NCBI GenBank assembly: GCA_014706385.1
Contig: JACGZH010000004.1
Span: 496,001-560,000, forward strand
DNA from: Phaffia rhodozyma
Taxonomy: Eukaryota; Basidiomycota; Tremellomycetes; Cystofilobasidiales; Mrakiaceae
Direction: 5' to 3'
Length of the DNA stretch: 64,000 bases
Shown here: in pieces, positions 13,683 to 25,039 of the stretch
Layout of the letters: each line of letters opens with the position of its first letter
How positions within the stretch are numbered: position 1 is the stretch's first letter
Notes under the pieces: model-generated
What the model was told of the DNA's origin: nothing
What the model saw: the letters and a program-made list of their open reading frames with translations, nothing else
Databases searched by the model: none
Program-made: the position numbers and the translations under genes

Positions 13683-14110
13683 AGTGAGTTTCCTTTTCGC
13701 ACAATGGCTCAAAAATTCCGTTAAGAACGTCTAGAAAGCTCATTTGGCTGGATTATCAGTGTCCCACGAGTCTGTTTGGTTCTCCCGACCCCGAAAGTAC
13801 GGAAAGGGCTCTCGACAATGGTAGGCTTTTCCCTCCTGTAGATTCAATCAGAAGGAAAACCCTCGGTTGACCAAGATTATGGACCTGGTTTTCGCCTCGT
13901 TGGTTCCTTTGTATCTTTCAGCCGAGTCTGCTCCAACCCCTCTGGTCTTATCCGAAAGTACGGTATTGACACCTGCCGACAGTGCTTCCGGGAGCGATCC
14001 GCTGCCATTGGATTCGAGAAGGTACGTTGGCAAAGCAGTCATTCTCTTAGTCGATATCTACTTTCCCTCCGACTTGAAATTTAGAACATAAGAATGCGGA
14101 GCATGTGTGA
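13683..14110 (+). CDS. RPS29: 40S ribosomal protein S29 (uS14)
   Basis: Splicing reveals a small zinc-binding ribosomal protein: [20 protein letters not shown], then CRVC and CRQC zinc knuckles, then [12 protein letters not shown]. Exons are 13683 (only the A of the start codon), 13760-13820, 13922-14021 and a short last exon. The ATG is split A|TG by an intron with a canonical GTGAGT donor. The last exon is uncertain: an acceptor ending at 14092 gives NAEHV and a TGA at 14108-14110 (59 residues; the family is about 56). The protein sits in the head of the 40S subunit. An in-frame ATG near 13704 (MAQKF) would need a poorer splice. Identity is certain from the conserved core; the exact C-terminus is not. 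Confidence 0.9.
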
Positions 14111-15538
14111 TGAAAGCGGTGAAGCAGGACGAAGTAGTGGGGGAGTGGGGGTATTTGAGACAATCTGCAAGCGAGATGATCAGTGTTGAGAGAAATGTAG
14201 GCGTTGAGTATGTTGGTCTGACCGGGACTGGGATTCTTGATCCTAAATCCGAGAGGTTTGCATTCAAAATCGAAGCATCAGGAGGGGCAGGTTGACGACC
14301 ATGGCCTTTTTGATCTTATTCTGCTTCCTTCTTTCTGAGCACCAACCGCTTCTACTCTGCTTCCATCGAACCGATTCTTACATCATAATGCGTCTCTTCT
14401 GCTTTCTTGTCTTGCAACAGAACCGATAATCTATTCTCGGTCACATCGATCCTTTGATGTTTATGCTGCTTTCTTAACACCTTCGAACTCTTTTTTTCTG
14501 TCAACCACGCTCGTGTTTCTTGTTATCTTCATCCGTCTCGATATCTTATCATCCAGGAAAGAACTTGATTTTCAAAAGGAGAACTGAGGAGAAGAGCTGG
14601 AAACGACAAAAAGAACGAAAAAATAAGCACTAAAGAGATCAGGAAGCGCTAACTCGAGAGGTGTATTCTGAACTGACGACGCAAGAGATCTCTAGAAAAG
14701 TGGATCTGTGTTAGCTTGTTCAGCACATATTCAGAGCTAACCAACGTCTGTGATGTGATTCGGCTGAGCTTACTGAGGCGTTTGCTAGAGATGGACTAGC
14801 TAATTCTGATGTCAACGAACTGCTTGGCAGATGAGGCGCATGTCGTATTCTGGTGAAGTTGGCAAGACGATAGGTGAAGGAGTCTGATCGGGTCCCTGGT
14901 GGTTCTTTAGTATATATCTGCGCTCCTCGCCTCAAATGTGCAGGTGGGACATACTCATATACACTGTATATGTAGCCTACTTTGGATGTCACAGATCTTT
15001 TGGTTTTGGCATATATAACACGAGATGTATAGGAAAGAAAGAGATAGCGAGCGCAGAAAACAAACTGCATCCTCAGTGATTATCTGTAATCTCACCATTC
15101 GATATTAAGTACATCCTTGATAGAACGAAACGGACGGATGGACGAGAAACAACCGCCTGATGCATCCTCTCGTTGCTAAAGTTCTTTTAACTATTTTCAT
15201 GTCTGCATTCATGTCATATCTGTGTTTTCTATATAAATATATATGTCATCGTAATATATCCCGTGTCTAGATAAACTATGGCAAGACCTCGGTCCTAATA
15301 CAACTTTTGCAGTTCAACTGATGGAAAGTTTGATCTCCTCTCTTCATTGGCTCATCTGACTTTTGAGTGAAGCGAAAGGTCAGAAGGACAGGCGGGAATA
15401 TTTGCTGCGCAGGTACATCGAGAAGAAATGCGCAGCAGTTCCAGTCCCTCGTTGGGAAAGCCTGGTGGGTGGGTACGGACAGACGTTGTGAGAACCGACT
15501 TTGGAAAAAAACTTCTCCCTTCACCGACTTTCCTCAAG
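14111..15538. other. Intergenic region between RPS29 and RPS11
   Basis: About 1.4 kb without a gene I can support. It includes T-rich stretches and a TATA-like AT run near 15228-15245 (ATATAAATATATATG), which may belong to the RPS11 promoter. Open frames on either strand here lack conserved features. Confidence 0.5.
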
Positions 15539-16787
15539 ATGGCTGAACAAATCGAGAAGGCTTACCAGAAGCAGCACTTGTTCCAGAACACCAAGGCTAA
15601 GGGTGCGTCCATATAGTTGTCGTCTTTGATGGTTGGATTAATAGAGATAAATTGCTGATAGTTTATCTTTTATTTTCTTCCCTTTTTTCTTGTTCTTTCG
15701 GACTGGCTCCTTTGCTTCCTACGGGGGGGTTGGGTATATGCTGCTGGTTTGGGGATTGGACGGGGGTTACCAAAAACTTATCCACACTATGTCAACACTG
15801 TCAACAACACTCTTCACTCGTAATTTGAAACAACCCGAAAATATGGATGTCGAAATGTGATTTGGGTGAATTCCGTGTTGGATTTGGTCTGGTTTCGAAA
15901 ACGGGCATTATTTGGACCGTGTGAATGTATCATTTGGGATGATTCGATAAACGCAACTGTCTGCAGGTGGGAAGAAGGTCGCCACCAAGAACAAGAGGTG
16001 GTACAAGGATGTCGGACTTGGCTTCAAGACCCCTGCTGAGGCCATCAACGGAACCTACATCGGTGCGTTTCCTTTAGGATTCCCTCGTTCTACCAACTGG
16101 AAAACCGAGTTTGGGCAAAATGAGGAGAACTAGAGAAAGAACAGATGAAAAGTTCCAGTCTTTGGACTTCTGTCTTTCTTCGGTTGACTCAATGTCCAGC
16201 TCGGTTTCTTCAGAGCCAAAACATCGAAACGCCTTCCTGGGAGGAAACTTCTAGTCTGACAGGTTTTTCTTGTTTTTTTTTTCTTGCTCCCGCCTTGGCT
16301 CCGATTTTGCGTTTCCTACCCTTCCCTATCGACCTTCATTCTCGGTATTCGACGTTCCTCCGACTCCCAAAATCTAGACAAGAAGTGCCCCTTCACCGGT
16401 GATGTCTCCATCCGAGGACGAATCCTTACTGGTAAGGTCGTTTCCGCTGGAAAGATGACCCGAACCATTGTCATCCGACGAGATTACCTCGTATGTGTCC
16501 ATTTTTTTCTCTGTCAGTCTTTTTTGTTTGAAGAACAGCCAACCCACTTTCTTGTGTCTTGTGTATTTTGATTGTTTCTGGTACTTGATTAGCACTACAT
16601 TCCCAAGTACTCGCGATACGAGAAGAGGCACCGAAACGTCTCTGCTCATTGCTCCCCTGCTTTCCGAGTCGAGAATGGAGATAACGTCACCGTTGGACAG
16701 TGCCGACCTCTTTCCAAGACCGTTCGATTCAACGTTGTCAAGGTCCAGGCCAACAAGGCCGCCGCCAAGGCTTTCGCCAAGTTCTAA
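15539..16787 (+). CDS. RPS11: 40S ribosomal protein S11 (uS17)
   Basis: Four exons (15539-15602, 15967-16062, 16378-16490, 16593-16787) give 155 residues, the normal family length. It starts [17 protein letters not shown]. The conserved core includes [38 protein letters not shown] and [20 protein letters not shown], and the protein ends AKAFAKF. Introns 1 and 2 are long for this window (364 and 315 nt), as is common in ribosomal protein genes and sometimes linked to snoRNAs or regulation; I found no clear snoRNA boxes in them. Codon use is strongly biased (CGA for Arg, C-ending codons). The protein binds 18S rRNA in the small subunit. It is part of the translation block from 13.7 to 24.3 kb. 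Confidence 0.97.
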
Positions 16788-17646
16788 ACCTAGGGACTGT
16801 CTGGATGAAATGTCGAGGTTTTTCTGATTTAGGGTTTCATCCCTTGTTGCACGTCTCGGTTCCTACTCTGCTGTCTCTGTCCTGCTGCATCAATCCGGTA
16901 GCTGGTTGGATATTGCTGGATTTGAATTAGCAAAGGATTGAGAAACAGTGACAACATTTAGACACATGGAACCACACAACTTCCGAATTAGTATCTCTGA
17001 ACTCAGACGTTTAAGAACATTTTAAGCTCATCAAATCGACAGTAAAACTGAACAGAGAAGACGACCGAAGGCAACACCAAAGAAACGAACATCATACATG
17101 CTCAATTCCCTGCTCCTTTTCCCGATGATGTCTCTGGATATCGTGTTCATCTTAAATGAAGGGGGGGAAAGCGAGGAAATGGCGAGACAGTTGAGGCTAG
17201 AGAAGAGAGAAGAGAGAATCTTTAAGAATAGAACCAGCTGGTATATCGGTAAATTCGGCACGCTTTAAATACAAGAATGAACACAGAGATATAGAGAACA
17301 TCATTTGCTTGTCTTCCTTCCTTCTGGCCCTTTAGTGCATTGTCAAGTGTGTAGGACTAAGATAGTCTTCTAAGAAGGGCGATCCTTACCGTGGTTAGGG
17401 TTATCGTCGGAAAATGGAAGATACTCTGATTACAACGTTGTCTTTTTTGATGTCTTTGTTGTTGTAGTTATTTCTATAATTTTCCTCTCATTTCGCAAAC
17501 TCCAGATTGATGTACTTCGCAAGTTTTAAAACAGAGGAAAGGGCAATTTCAATTTTTCTTCCATAAAGAGGCATGACATATGACCCAAACAAGTCTTTTC
17601 CAAGATGTTGGATAGATGACCCGCCAGACCACAAGACAAACACTTT
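16788..17646. other. Convergent intergenic region RPS11/RPS16
   Basis: About 860 bp holding the two 3' ends. I see no further gene. The sequence is AT-rich with no repeat of note. Confidence 0.5.
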
Positions 17647-18523
17647 TTATCGGTAAGACTTCTGGACTCGGGCTCGGGCTCCGGGTCCTCCGAACTCTGT
17701 TTAACCACAACCACAATGTGACGCGAAGAAAAAACGCAAACACACACGAAAAGCAAGCAACCAAAACAGAGGAAGCAGGCAGGTCGGGGCCGATTGAAAT
17801 TGGAAGCAGGAGGATTAGTCAACCGATCCTCGCCTGGGAAAGCGAAACCTGCAAAGAGGTGGATCACATGGGTGTTCAAATTGAATAAAAACGAGAACAT
17901 ACTCTTGGGCTCCATTCGTCGGGGATCGGCGATGAGGAGGGTTCGGTCGTAGGCGACGAGAGCCTTCTTGATCTCGAGGGCAGAGGCGGCATCGACGTTC
18001 TTAGCGTAGTACTGATAGACGCAACAAATTAGGTAGCAAGTGAGCGACAGTGTTTTTCGTCAAGAAAACTCCAGAAAGATAGATAGGAAACTTACAGCGA
18101 CGATGGCCTTACCGATGGCCTGTCGGACGGCGTACACCTGGGAGACGTGTCCTCCACCCTTGACCTTGAGTCGGATGTCGATCTGGTTGATCTTCTCAGC
18201 TCCGATGACGAGGATAGGCTCGTAGTACTTGTATCGGAGGAGAGCAGGCTCGGCAAGTGAGATAGGCTGTCCGTTAAGTCGGATGAGACCTCGGCCAGGG
18301 GTGGCGTGGGCCACAGCGGTGGCAGTCTATAGAGAAGTGAATAAACAGAGTCAGGATTGGATGTGAAAAATTGGCAGCTCGGCCAAGGTCGTTCGACACA
18401 AGCTAGCTCTGCCCATGCTCTCTTCCTTTTCCTTCCAAACTTTCTCAAAAACGCCCCTCAAAGATAGAAGAGAGAGGAGATACACACCTTCTTCTTACCG
18501 AAAGTCTGGACAGCGACGGACAT
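17647..18523 (-). CDS. RPS16: 40S ribosomal protein S16 (uS9)
   Basis: Four exons (18523-18488, 18326-18096, 18011-17903, 17696-17647) splice in phase to 141 residues. The start is [20 protein letters not shown], the core contains [14 protein letters not shown] and [20 protein letters not shown], and the last 16 residues, in a tiny final exon, are [16 protein letters not shown]. The family hallmark QKSYR tail, which reaches the P-site tRNA, is intact. The stop is TAA at 17649-17647. The last intron (206 nt) hides the C-terminus from simple ORF reading. Codons are biased as in RPS11. The gene lies 295 bp downstream of UTP7 on the same strand. Confidence 0.97.
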
Positions 18524-18818
18524 CTTGATGTATAGCGACTTGTGAGGAGGTGAAGAAGGGACAAGAGGAGAGAAAAGCAAAGAGAATGAGAAAAAGAAAA
18601 AAAATGGGACAGGGCGGGGATGGAAATTTCAGCTTCCGAACGTGGGTTTGCCTCCGAATCAAGGTTACAAAAGATTACATAAGCGACTTCCTGTTTTGTG
18701 ACCTGGTTTCATCTGTACTCTCCGTCTCGTTCATGCTTCGAGTGCATGTATATGCATGTTTGTTCTGTCTCCTTTGCCTCCAGCAAGATTCAAACTTATA
18801 AGTATGCATGTCTATCGT

Positions 18819-21662
18819 TCAGTCCTTCCTGCTACCAAATCTAGAGAGCGCGCCCGTGTCCTCAGCCTTAACGGCATTTCCAGTCTTGGCTGCTTTTGCC
18901 TGCTGTCGGACCTCGTAGTCCTTTGCCATCTTTGCCTTCATAGCAATCTATTGTAGATTCAACAATTATCTTCGTCAGATTCTGTGGATCATTTCAAAGC
19001 GAGAGATAAGCGAGAACTAAAAGAAAAAGAAGCAAGACTCACAGTCGAAGGATCAATCACGTTCTTCTTCTTTTTCCTCATCAATCGAGCGACCGTCTTA
19101 TTTCTTCCTCTCATCCTCTTTTTCTCCTTTGCCTCCCTCTTACTCGCGTTCGACTGTCCATCCGGGCCTTCTTCGCCAGATGATGCGGACGGATCATCTG
19201 AGTCTTCCAGCCCACCGTTCGCTCGTAAACGCTCAGTTCGAGAAAGATGAGAGAAGGGTGTAGGCTTTGTTGGTCTGGGAAGATGTGTGAACTTGGTGGG
19301 TGCGGCGAGAGAACCAATATGTGATTCGTCCATAGTGATGAGCTCTGGTTGAATCTATTTTTTATTGTTATCGTCGTCGTCGTCATCATCGTTTGTATGC
19401 GCCAGAAGAAAGTCAAGAAGAAGTCAGTTTGTAGAAGAGACCAATGAAAGAAGAGAACAATGACGAACCTTCTCCATAACGGCCCGGACCTCTCGTTCCT
19501 TTCTTCTAGCCGTGCTCTCGAACATATCTCCCTCGTAACTATCGAAGTTGGGCTCTCCAGCTCCTGGAATGAGCAAGGTAGAGAAACCTTTTTCGTGTCC
19601 AACTCCCAACACATCTTCGAACGGACAGAACCTAACATCGTTCACTTTCACGCCGCCCCCACCAATCAAGTTCGACAAATAAGGTGGCGGCCCGAACACA
19701 CCAGGTCCCGAACCAGATCGGGCGGTCGAGCCTCTAGAAACTTCGGGCGAATATACAGAGACGGTTGTTCCGGCGGCAACGGCCAAAAGACCTCGTTGGG
19801 AGTAAGAGGTCGAGGTGATCTCTCTCTTAGAGGTCCATTGGTTGACGGGTTGAGCCCAGTTTCGGGAATCCCAGATCTTGAGGGAACCATCAAGGCCAGT
19901 GGTAGTGATATATCGACCAAGAGAGCTGGACGATGGATCAACTGAGACTGAAGAGATTGGGCCAAGATGGGCTAATAGTCGGACGTGAGGAGTAGACATA
20001 TTCGGTGACCAGAGCGTCATAGTACCTGTAGAGAAGTTTTATGAGTACGAATTAGTAGTCTGTCGATTGCAAGGAGTGAACAGAATGGAAGAAAAACAAG
20101 GAAAAAAGAGCAAAAGAGGAAAACGCACCATTTTGGTGACCAAGATGAACGATACCGTTGTGTTGGTTGATCTCCATCACATTACATCCTCCCAACTTTG
20201 TTCGGTGTTCCTGAACGACAGATCCAGTCGAGGTATCGTGGTACTTTAGGTACCCTGATTGAGAGATTGAGGTAAGGAGGAAATGGTAAGGTAGGAATCC
20301 GAGCTTGGTTGGTTCAACGTGATCCTTCAATTTGCTGCAAAGAAGAAGAGAAAGTATTTTTGAACCAAAAAAAAAAAGATTACTCATAATCAGGAAAAAA
20401 AAAACAATTGTCAGGATCTATGAAACAGAACCAAGCAAACTGACTGAAGCTCCGTTCCATCCTGATCATAGATGAACACATATTTCTTTTGGGCGACCGC
20501 ATGGAATGCGGATGTGTGCAAGTATCTATTTCCAAAAGGAGAAGGAGAAAGATGGGAATGGAAGCGTTAATGAACGAACAGACTCGGAACCAGACGCGCG
20601 CGCAAGACAAGGACAAGGTGACTGACACAATATCTCTGCAGGTCTCATTCACATAAATTTCGGATTCCAACTTAGCAGCCTGGAAGTTCATAGTAGAGAT
20701 ATGTCCTCTTCGCGTTGCGAGTGCCAAGTGTCTTTCCGACGAAAAGAGCACAAAGGATCGAGATATTTGGATGTCAGCTAAAGGAATTTATGCACAAAAT
20801 CGAGACAAGAGGTATAAGAAATCAGGACTGACCGTCCATCCCTGGTCCACCGACCGACAACTCCGCCGTTCCCTCCATCTAACTTTAGGTCGAACCCTTT
20901 GGCTGCACTGGCTGTACCAGCCGCGTCCTTGATATCTACCTGTGACACCTTGAAAGTGCGTTCCATAGGAGCCGTAGTTTGGATCATTCCCGCTTGGTTC
21001 TCGAGAAGCTATCCAAAGATAAGCAGGGACAAGAGAAAAATTCAGTAGTCGAACGATATGGAAGGAAAAATCGATGAGTACAACGACTACAAAATCTAGG
21101 AAGTACGAAACAAGTAATGAGCTGGAGATTACGAACCATGGCTGCATCCTCTCGGGCCTTCTCTGCTCGCTTCTCCGCCAACGCGACCGCTGCAACCTTG
21201 GACCGAAGTTTGAGGTCCTTAATGTTGCTCTTTGGGGGGCGAAGCTCGTCTTTTGTCTGAAGCGAGGATGGTGTTCGAGTCTGATAGGTCAAAGGTCGAC
21301 ACACAGAACCGATTCAGAAAGATAGAAAGAAGTCGAGAGACAAGCATTATCAGCAATCATTCGCAGAAGAGTGAGAGGCTCGAAGAGGGAAAAAAAGCAG
21401 AGCAGGAAGAGAAGGAGGACCCATTCATATCTAGAAAAAGGAAGAGAAACAAGGGAGCAATGGTTGGACTCACGCCTGGTCGGAGCGAGTGTAGCGTTGG
21501 GTCGATCATCCCTTTAGACCCCGCATCGACAGTCTTGTGAGGGAACCTCTTTGGAGGCTTACCCGATCCTGTTCCTTTGGCCTTGTTCCCGCTTGGAACC
21601 TGGTTTTTGTTCTTCCCTCGATAGGACTCGATCGGTGTCGATGTAGCCAGGAGGTTATCCAT
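18819..21662 (-). CDS. UTP7: SSU processome WD40 protein Utp7 (WDR46)
   Basis: Nine exons (21662-21474, 21280-21137, 21008-20833, 20731-20627, 20525-20445, 20334-20129, 20025-19469, 19354-19043, 18947-18819) give 632 residues in phase. The N-terminus is basic. The WD40 region shows family marks: RDGRHLALATRRGHIS, FHAVAQKKYVFIYDQDG, LGFLPYHFLLTSISQSGYL, NGIVHLGHQNGTMTLWSPNM and the invariant CPFEDVLGVGHEKGFSTLLI followed by PGAGEPNFDS. The C-terminal BING4CT part is rich in Lys/Arg (KKKKNVIDPS) and ends SRFGSRKD. Utp7 acts in the nucleolus in early 18S pre-rRNA processing, which fits its place among ribosomal protein genes. In yeast it is essential; nothing here suggests damage. Confidence 0.96.
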
Positions 21663-22704
21663 CTGAAGTATGGGTGAGTCGTCGGTGAAGTTGGGAGTGC
21701 GGATGATTTGAAGGAATGGTACAGGTAAACTGGGATGAAGACGGTTGGACGATTTTTGGATATTGGTCTAACATGGCGGTGCTTCTATCCACGTGACCTG
21801 GTAAGCTACACAATCACCTGGCTTAGGTTCAAGAAACTCCAACTAGACGATGTATGCCCAACATCAGCACTCTTTATTGATCATCTTACGTGATAGAATT
21901 GATGTATGTCGTTAATTGTGTCGCTGATCTAGACATCAATATACTCAGAGTATTTGATCAAGGGATCTAGAAAGAAGCAATTCTCTTTTGTCATGAAATT
22001 TGCGCATAGAAAAACTTCTGAATCCGGGAGAATATCGATAACCATAAATGATGGAAGTAAGTAGCTATGTGTCCAAGTCATCTCGTATTCAATGCTCTGT
22101 ACTGTGTGTTCGCGCGCAACTAAGAGGTGGATTGTATGATGTCGAATGAGAGGGTGTGTCATGAGTATCTACAACGGCGCATATCATCGTGCGCGTGCAT
22201 CCAAGAGAAGACGGAAGGCAAGAATGGCTGCACAACACAATTAAAGAAACTCAGACTCGTCTCGGATTCTCCCTGATTGCGATCAAGTTGGTCTTGCCTT
22301 CTTTTATTGTTCCAAAGGTCCATCTCTTAGACGCCTCGGATGGGTGGAAAATCAAGATGATGACCAGAGGAGTTGAACATCAATATACCTTACTACTTCT
22401 GTCATTGGTATTCTTAAGTTTTCGTCTAGCTGATCGGACACTCTCTTCTTACGTTCATATAAAATATCATAGATGTACGGCCACTCCCTCGCGCAATCTA
22501 AATGCCAAAGAATCCCTCCGACTCCGTGTGTGTATGATGTGCGTGTGTATATGTGCGTGTTTGTTGGCTACGGTTTCCGACGGAGTTTCAATTTAGTCAC
22601 GCAGAAATTTCTCACCTCCGCCTTTTCTTTCTGGCCTTTTTACTTGCCTTTTTGCCTGTTCTTTTTTCTCCTTCGTTGTCCCTTCAAGAACATCGTTTCT
22701 CGCA
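21663..22704. other. Divergent promoter region UTP7/RPL3
   Basis: About 1.04 kb between two head-to-head ribosome genes, so it carries both promoters. It has T/C-rich tracts just upstream of RPL3 (22600-22690), usual for ribosomal protein promoters. No gene seen. Confidence 0.5.
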
Positions 22705-24291
22705 ATGTCGTGAGTATTCAAGTCTGTTTGTCGTGCGAAAGGCCATTGTGCTGACCTTGGCTTCCGTCATCCTTCTCTCCTCCTTCAGCCACCGAAAGGT
22801 TAGTTTTTTTGCAGTTGTTCACGCCTTTCAAACGGCGCCATGGCCGGGAGACTCCACCCCAAATTAGGGAATATTTTCTTCTTCCCTTCTCCACTTTGGG
22901 CTCCTGGACCGGGCACGAGACTGTCAGCATATAGACTGACTTTCTCCTCTGCCGTCCAAACAACCAAAACCACCCACCTATAGTACGAAGCCCCCCGACA
23001 CGGATCCTTGGGATTCTTGCCCCGAAAGCGATGCGTCAGAGGACGAGGAAAGGTCCGTATCTATAATTTCTCTTCACAGCGTTCTTTTCTGGTCTCAGCT
23101 ATTCACACAACTTGTCCCGTCCATTCAACTACAACAGGTGAAGTCCTTCCCCAAGGACGATCCTAAGAAGCCCGTCCACCTCACCGCCTGCATGGGATAC
23201 AAGGCCGGTATGACCCACGTCGTCCGAGACCTTGACCGACCCGGATCCAAGATGCACAAGCGAGAGGTTGTTGAGGCCGTCACCGTTGTCGAGACCCCCC
23301 CGATGATGATCGTCGGAGTCGTTGGTTACGTCGAGACCCCCCGAGGTCTTCGATCGCTCACCACCGTCTGGGCCGAGCACTTGTCTGATGAGCTCAAGAG
23401 GCGATTCTACAAGAACTGGTACCGATCCAAGAAGAAGGCCTTCACCAAGTACTCCAAGAAGCACGCCGAGAACAACGGCGCTTCCATCAACCGAGAGCTT
23501 GAGCGAATCCGAAAGTACTGCACCGTCGTCCGAGTCTTGGCTCACACCCAGATCCGAAAGACCGGTCTTAAGCAGAAGAAGGCCCACCTCATGGAGATCC
23601 AGGTAAGCTTGACCCTTGCTCTCGATTTCTCACTCAACTCGCTTTTGCCTTACTCACACATCCCCTTTCTTAGGTCAACGGAGGAAACGTTGCCGACAAG
23701 GTCGCCTTCGCTCAGGGTCACTTCGAGAAGTCCGTCGATGTCAAGTCTATCTTCGAGCAGGATGAGGTCATCGACGTCATTGCCATCACCAAGGGAGGAG
23801 GATTCGAGGGAGTTACCGCCCGATGGGGTACCAAGAAGCTTCCCCGAAAGACCCACAAGGGTCTCCGAAAGGTCGCCTGTATCGGAGCTTGGCATCCTTC
23901 CAAGGTCATGTTCTCGGTTGCCCGAGCTGGTCAGAACGGTTTCCACCACCGAACCGAGATGAACAAGAAGATCTACCGAGTCGGTTCCGGTGAGGACGAG
24001 AACAACGCCTCCACCGATTTCGACATCACCAAGAAGAACATCAACCCTATGGGAGGATTCCCCCACTACGGACTCGTCAAGAACGATTTCCTTATCCTCA
24101 AGGGTTGCGTCGCCGGTACCAAGAAGCGAGTGCTTACCCTCCGAAAGTCCCTCATGGTTCACACCTCGAGGACTCACTTGGAGAAGGTCAACCTCAAGTT
24201 CATCGATACCTCCTCCAAGCACGGACACGGAAAGTTCCAGACCCCGGCCGAGAAGCACGCCTTCATGGGTCAGCTCAAGATCAAGGCTTAA
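22705..24291 (+). CDS. RPL3: 60S ribosomal protein L3 (uL3)
   Basis: Five exons (22705-22709, 22789-22798, 22984-23052, 23138-23602, 23674-24291) give 388 residues, the family length. Exons 1 and 2 contribute only 5 and 10 coding bases (M-S and H-R-K). The start is [20 protein letters not shown]. The core has [37 protein letters not shown] and [12 protein letters not shown]. Trp256 matches the tryptophan-finger residue near the peptidyl-transferase centre (Trp255 in budding yeast), where trichothecene resistance mutations are known. The wild-type Trp is present. CGA codons dominate for Arg. The protein is part of the large subunit, near the A-site entry. Confidence 0.98.
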
Positions 24292-25039
24292 ATGCGCTTT
24301 TTTTTCTGCAGATTTCATGTCGTATAAAATTCAGATCATTTCATAAAATTAAGAAAGTGTACACAAAGAGATCATGGCAAGCGACACAAATTTTCTCAAC
24401 CCGGTGTGGTAACGATGAGATAGGGCAAAGAATATGCTTGTAGAAATTTTAGAAAGTAACCCTAACTATATCATGGAGATATCCTGATTGAAGTTGTTAA
24501 ATATCATTTATGCACCCAGATGTCTCTTCTTTTTCACTTTCTTTGTCTTCAGAAACAAGAATCAGATAAATTTGAGTAATAAGAGCAAGCATCGTAGATA
24601 GAAAGGATTCCAGGAGAAATCTTTCAACAAGAAACCACAAGAGAAGAATTCATCCTAAGCATAATGATAATGGGTGAAGAAGCAGAAAAGTGGAGGGAGA
24701 GATCTTTTCTATTACTCGTACAATGTTGTATGCAATCAAAACAAGAATAAGGAGACCGATACATAGAACAATAAGCGTAAGGATGAGTGAAAACAGGATA
24801 GAGAAGCCGGTATATCTGAAAGAGAACGATGTGTACGGGAATAAATAGACAAGAGGAATAGAAAACACAAGATAAATAGAGATACCAAGATGAGAATAAT
24901 GAGGAATAACAAGACCAAAAGAGAATAATCAGACGCATTGTCGTCTTCGAGACCCAAACAAGAGAAGAATTAGAAAAGTTGGGAAAGGAGTGCGGTTTGT
25001 TGTAAGTGGATTTTACATAGGGCGAGCTAGACCAATGCA
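24292..25039. other. Convergent intergenic region RPL3/histidine kinase
   Basis: About 750 bp with both 3' ends. On the minus strand it is pyrimidine-rich and contains a chance open frame of 139 codons full of Ser, Leu, Phe and Tyr, which I do not accept as a gene. Confidence 0.5.

Noticed and set aside
13867..14091. Secretory-looking frame [17 protein letters not shown]
   Set aside because: It is the wrong frame of the RPS29 intron and third exon; the other frame gives the conserved uS14 zinc-binding sequence.
14107..14295. Small open frame after RPS29 (EVVGEWGYLRQ...)
   Set aside because: It begins inside the last RPS29 region, has no splice link to an upstream start and no recognisable family.
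15603..15966. Possible C/D-box snoRNA in the long RPS11 intron
   Set aside because: A TGATGG and a CTGA are present about 40 nt apart, but the C box is imperfect and no terminal stem is seen.
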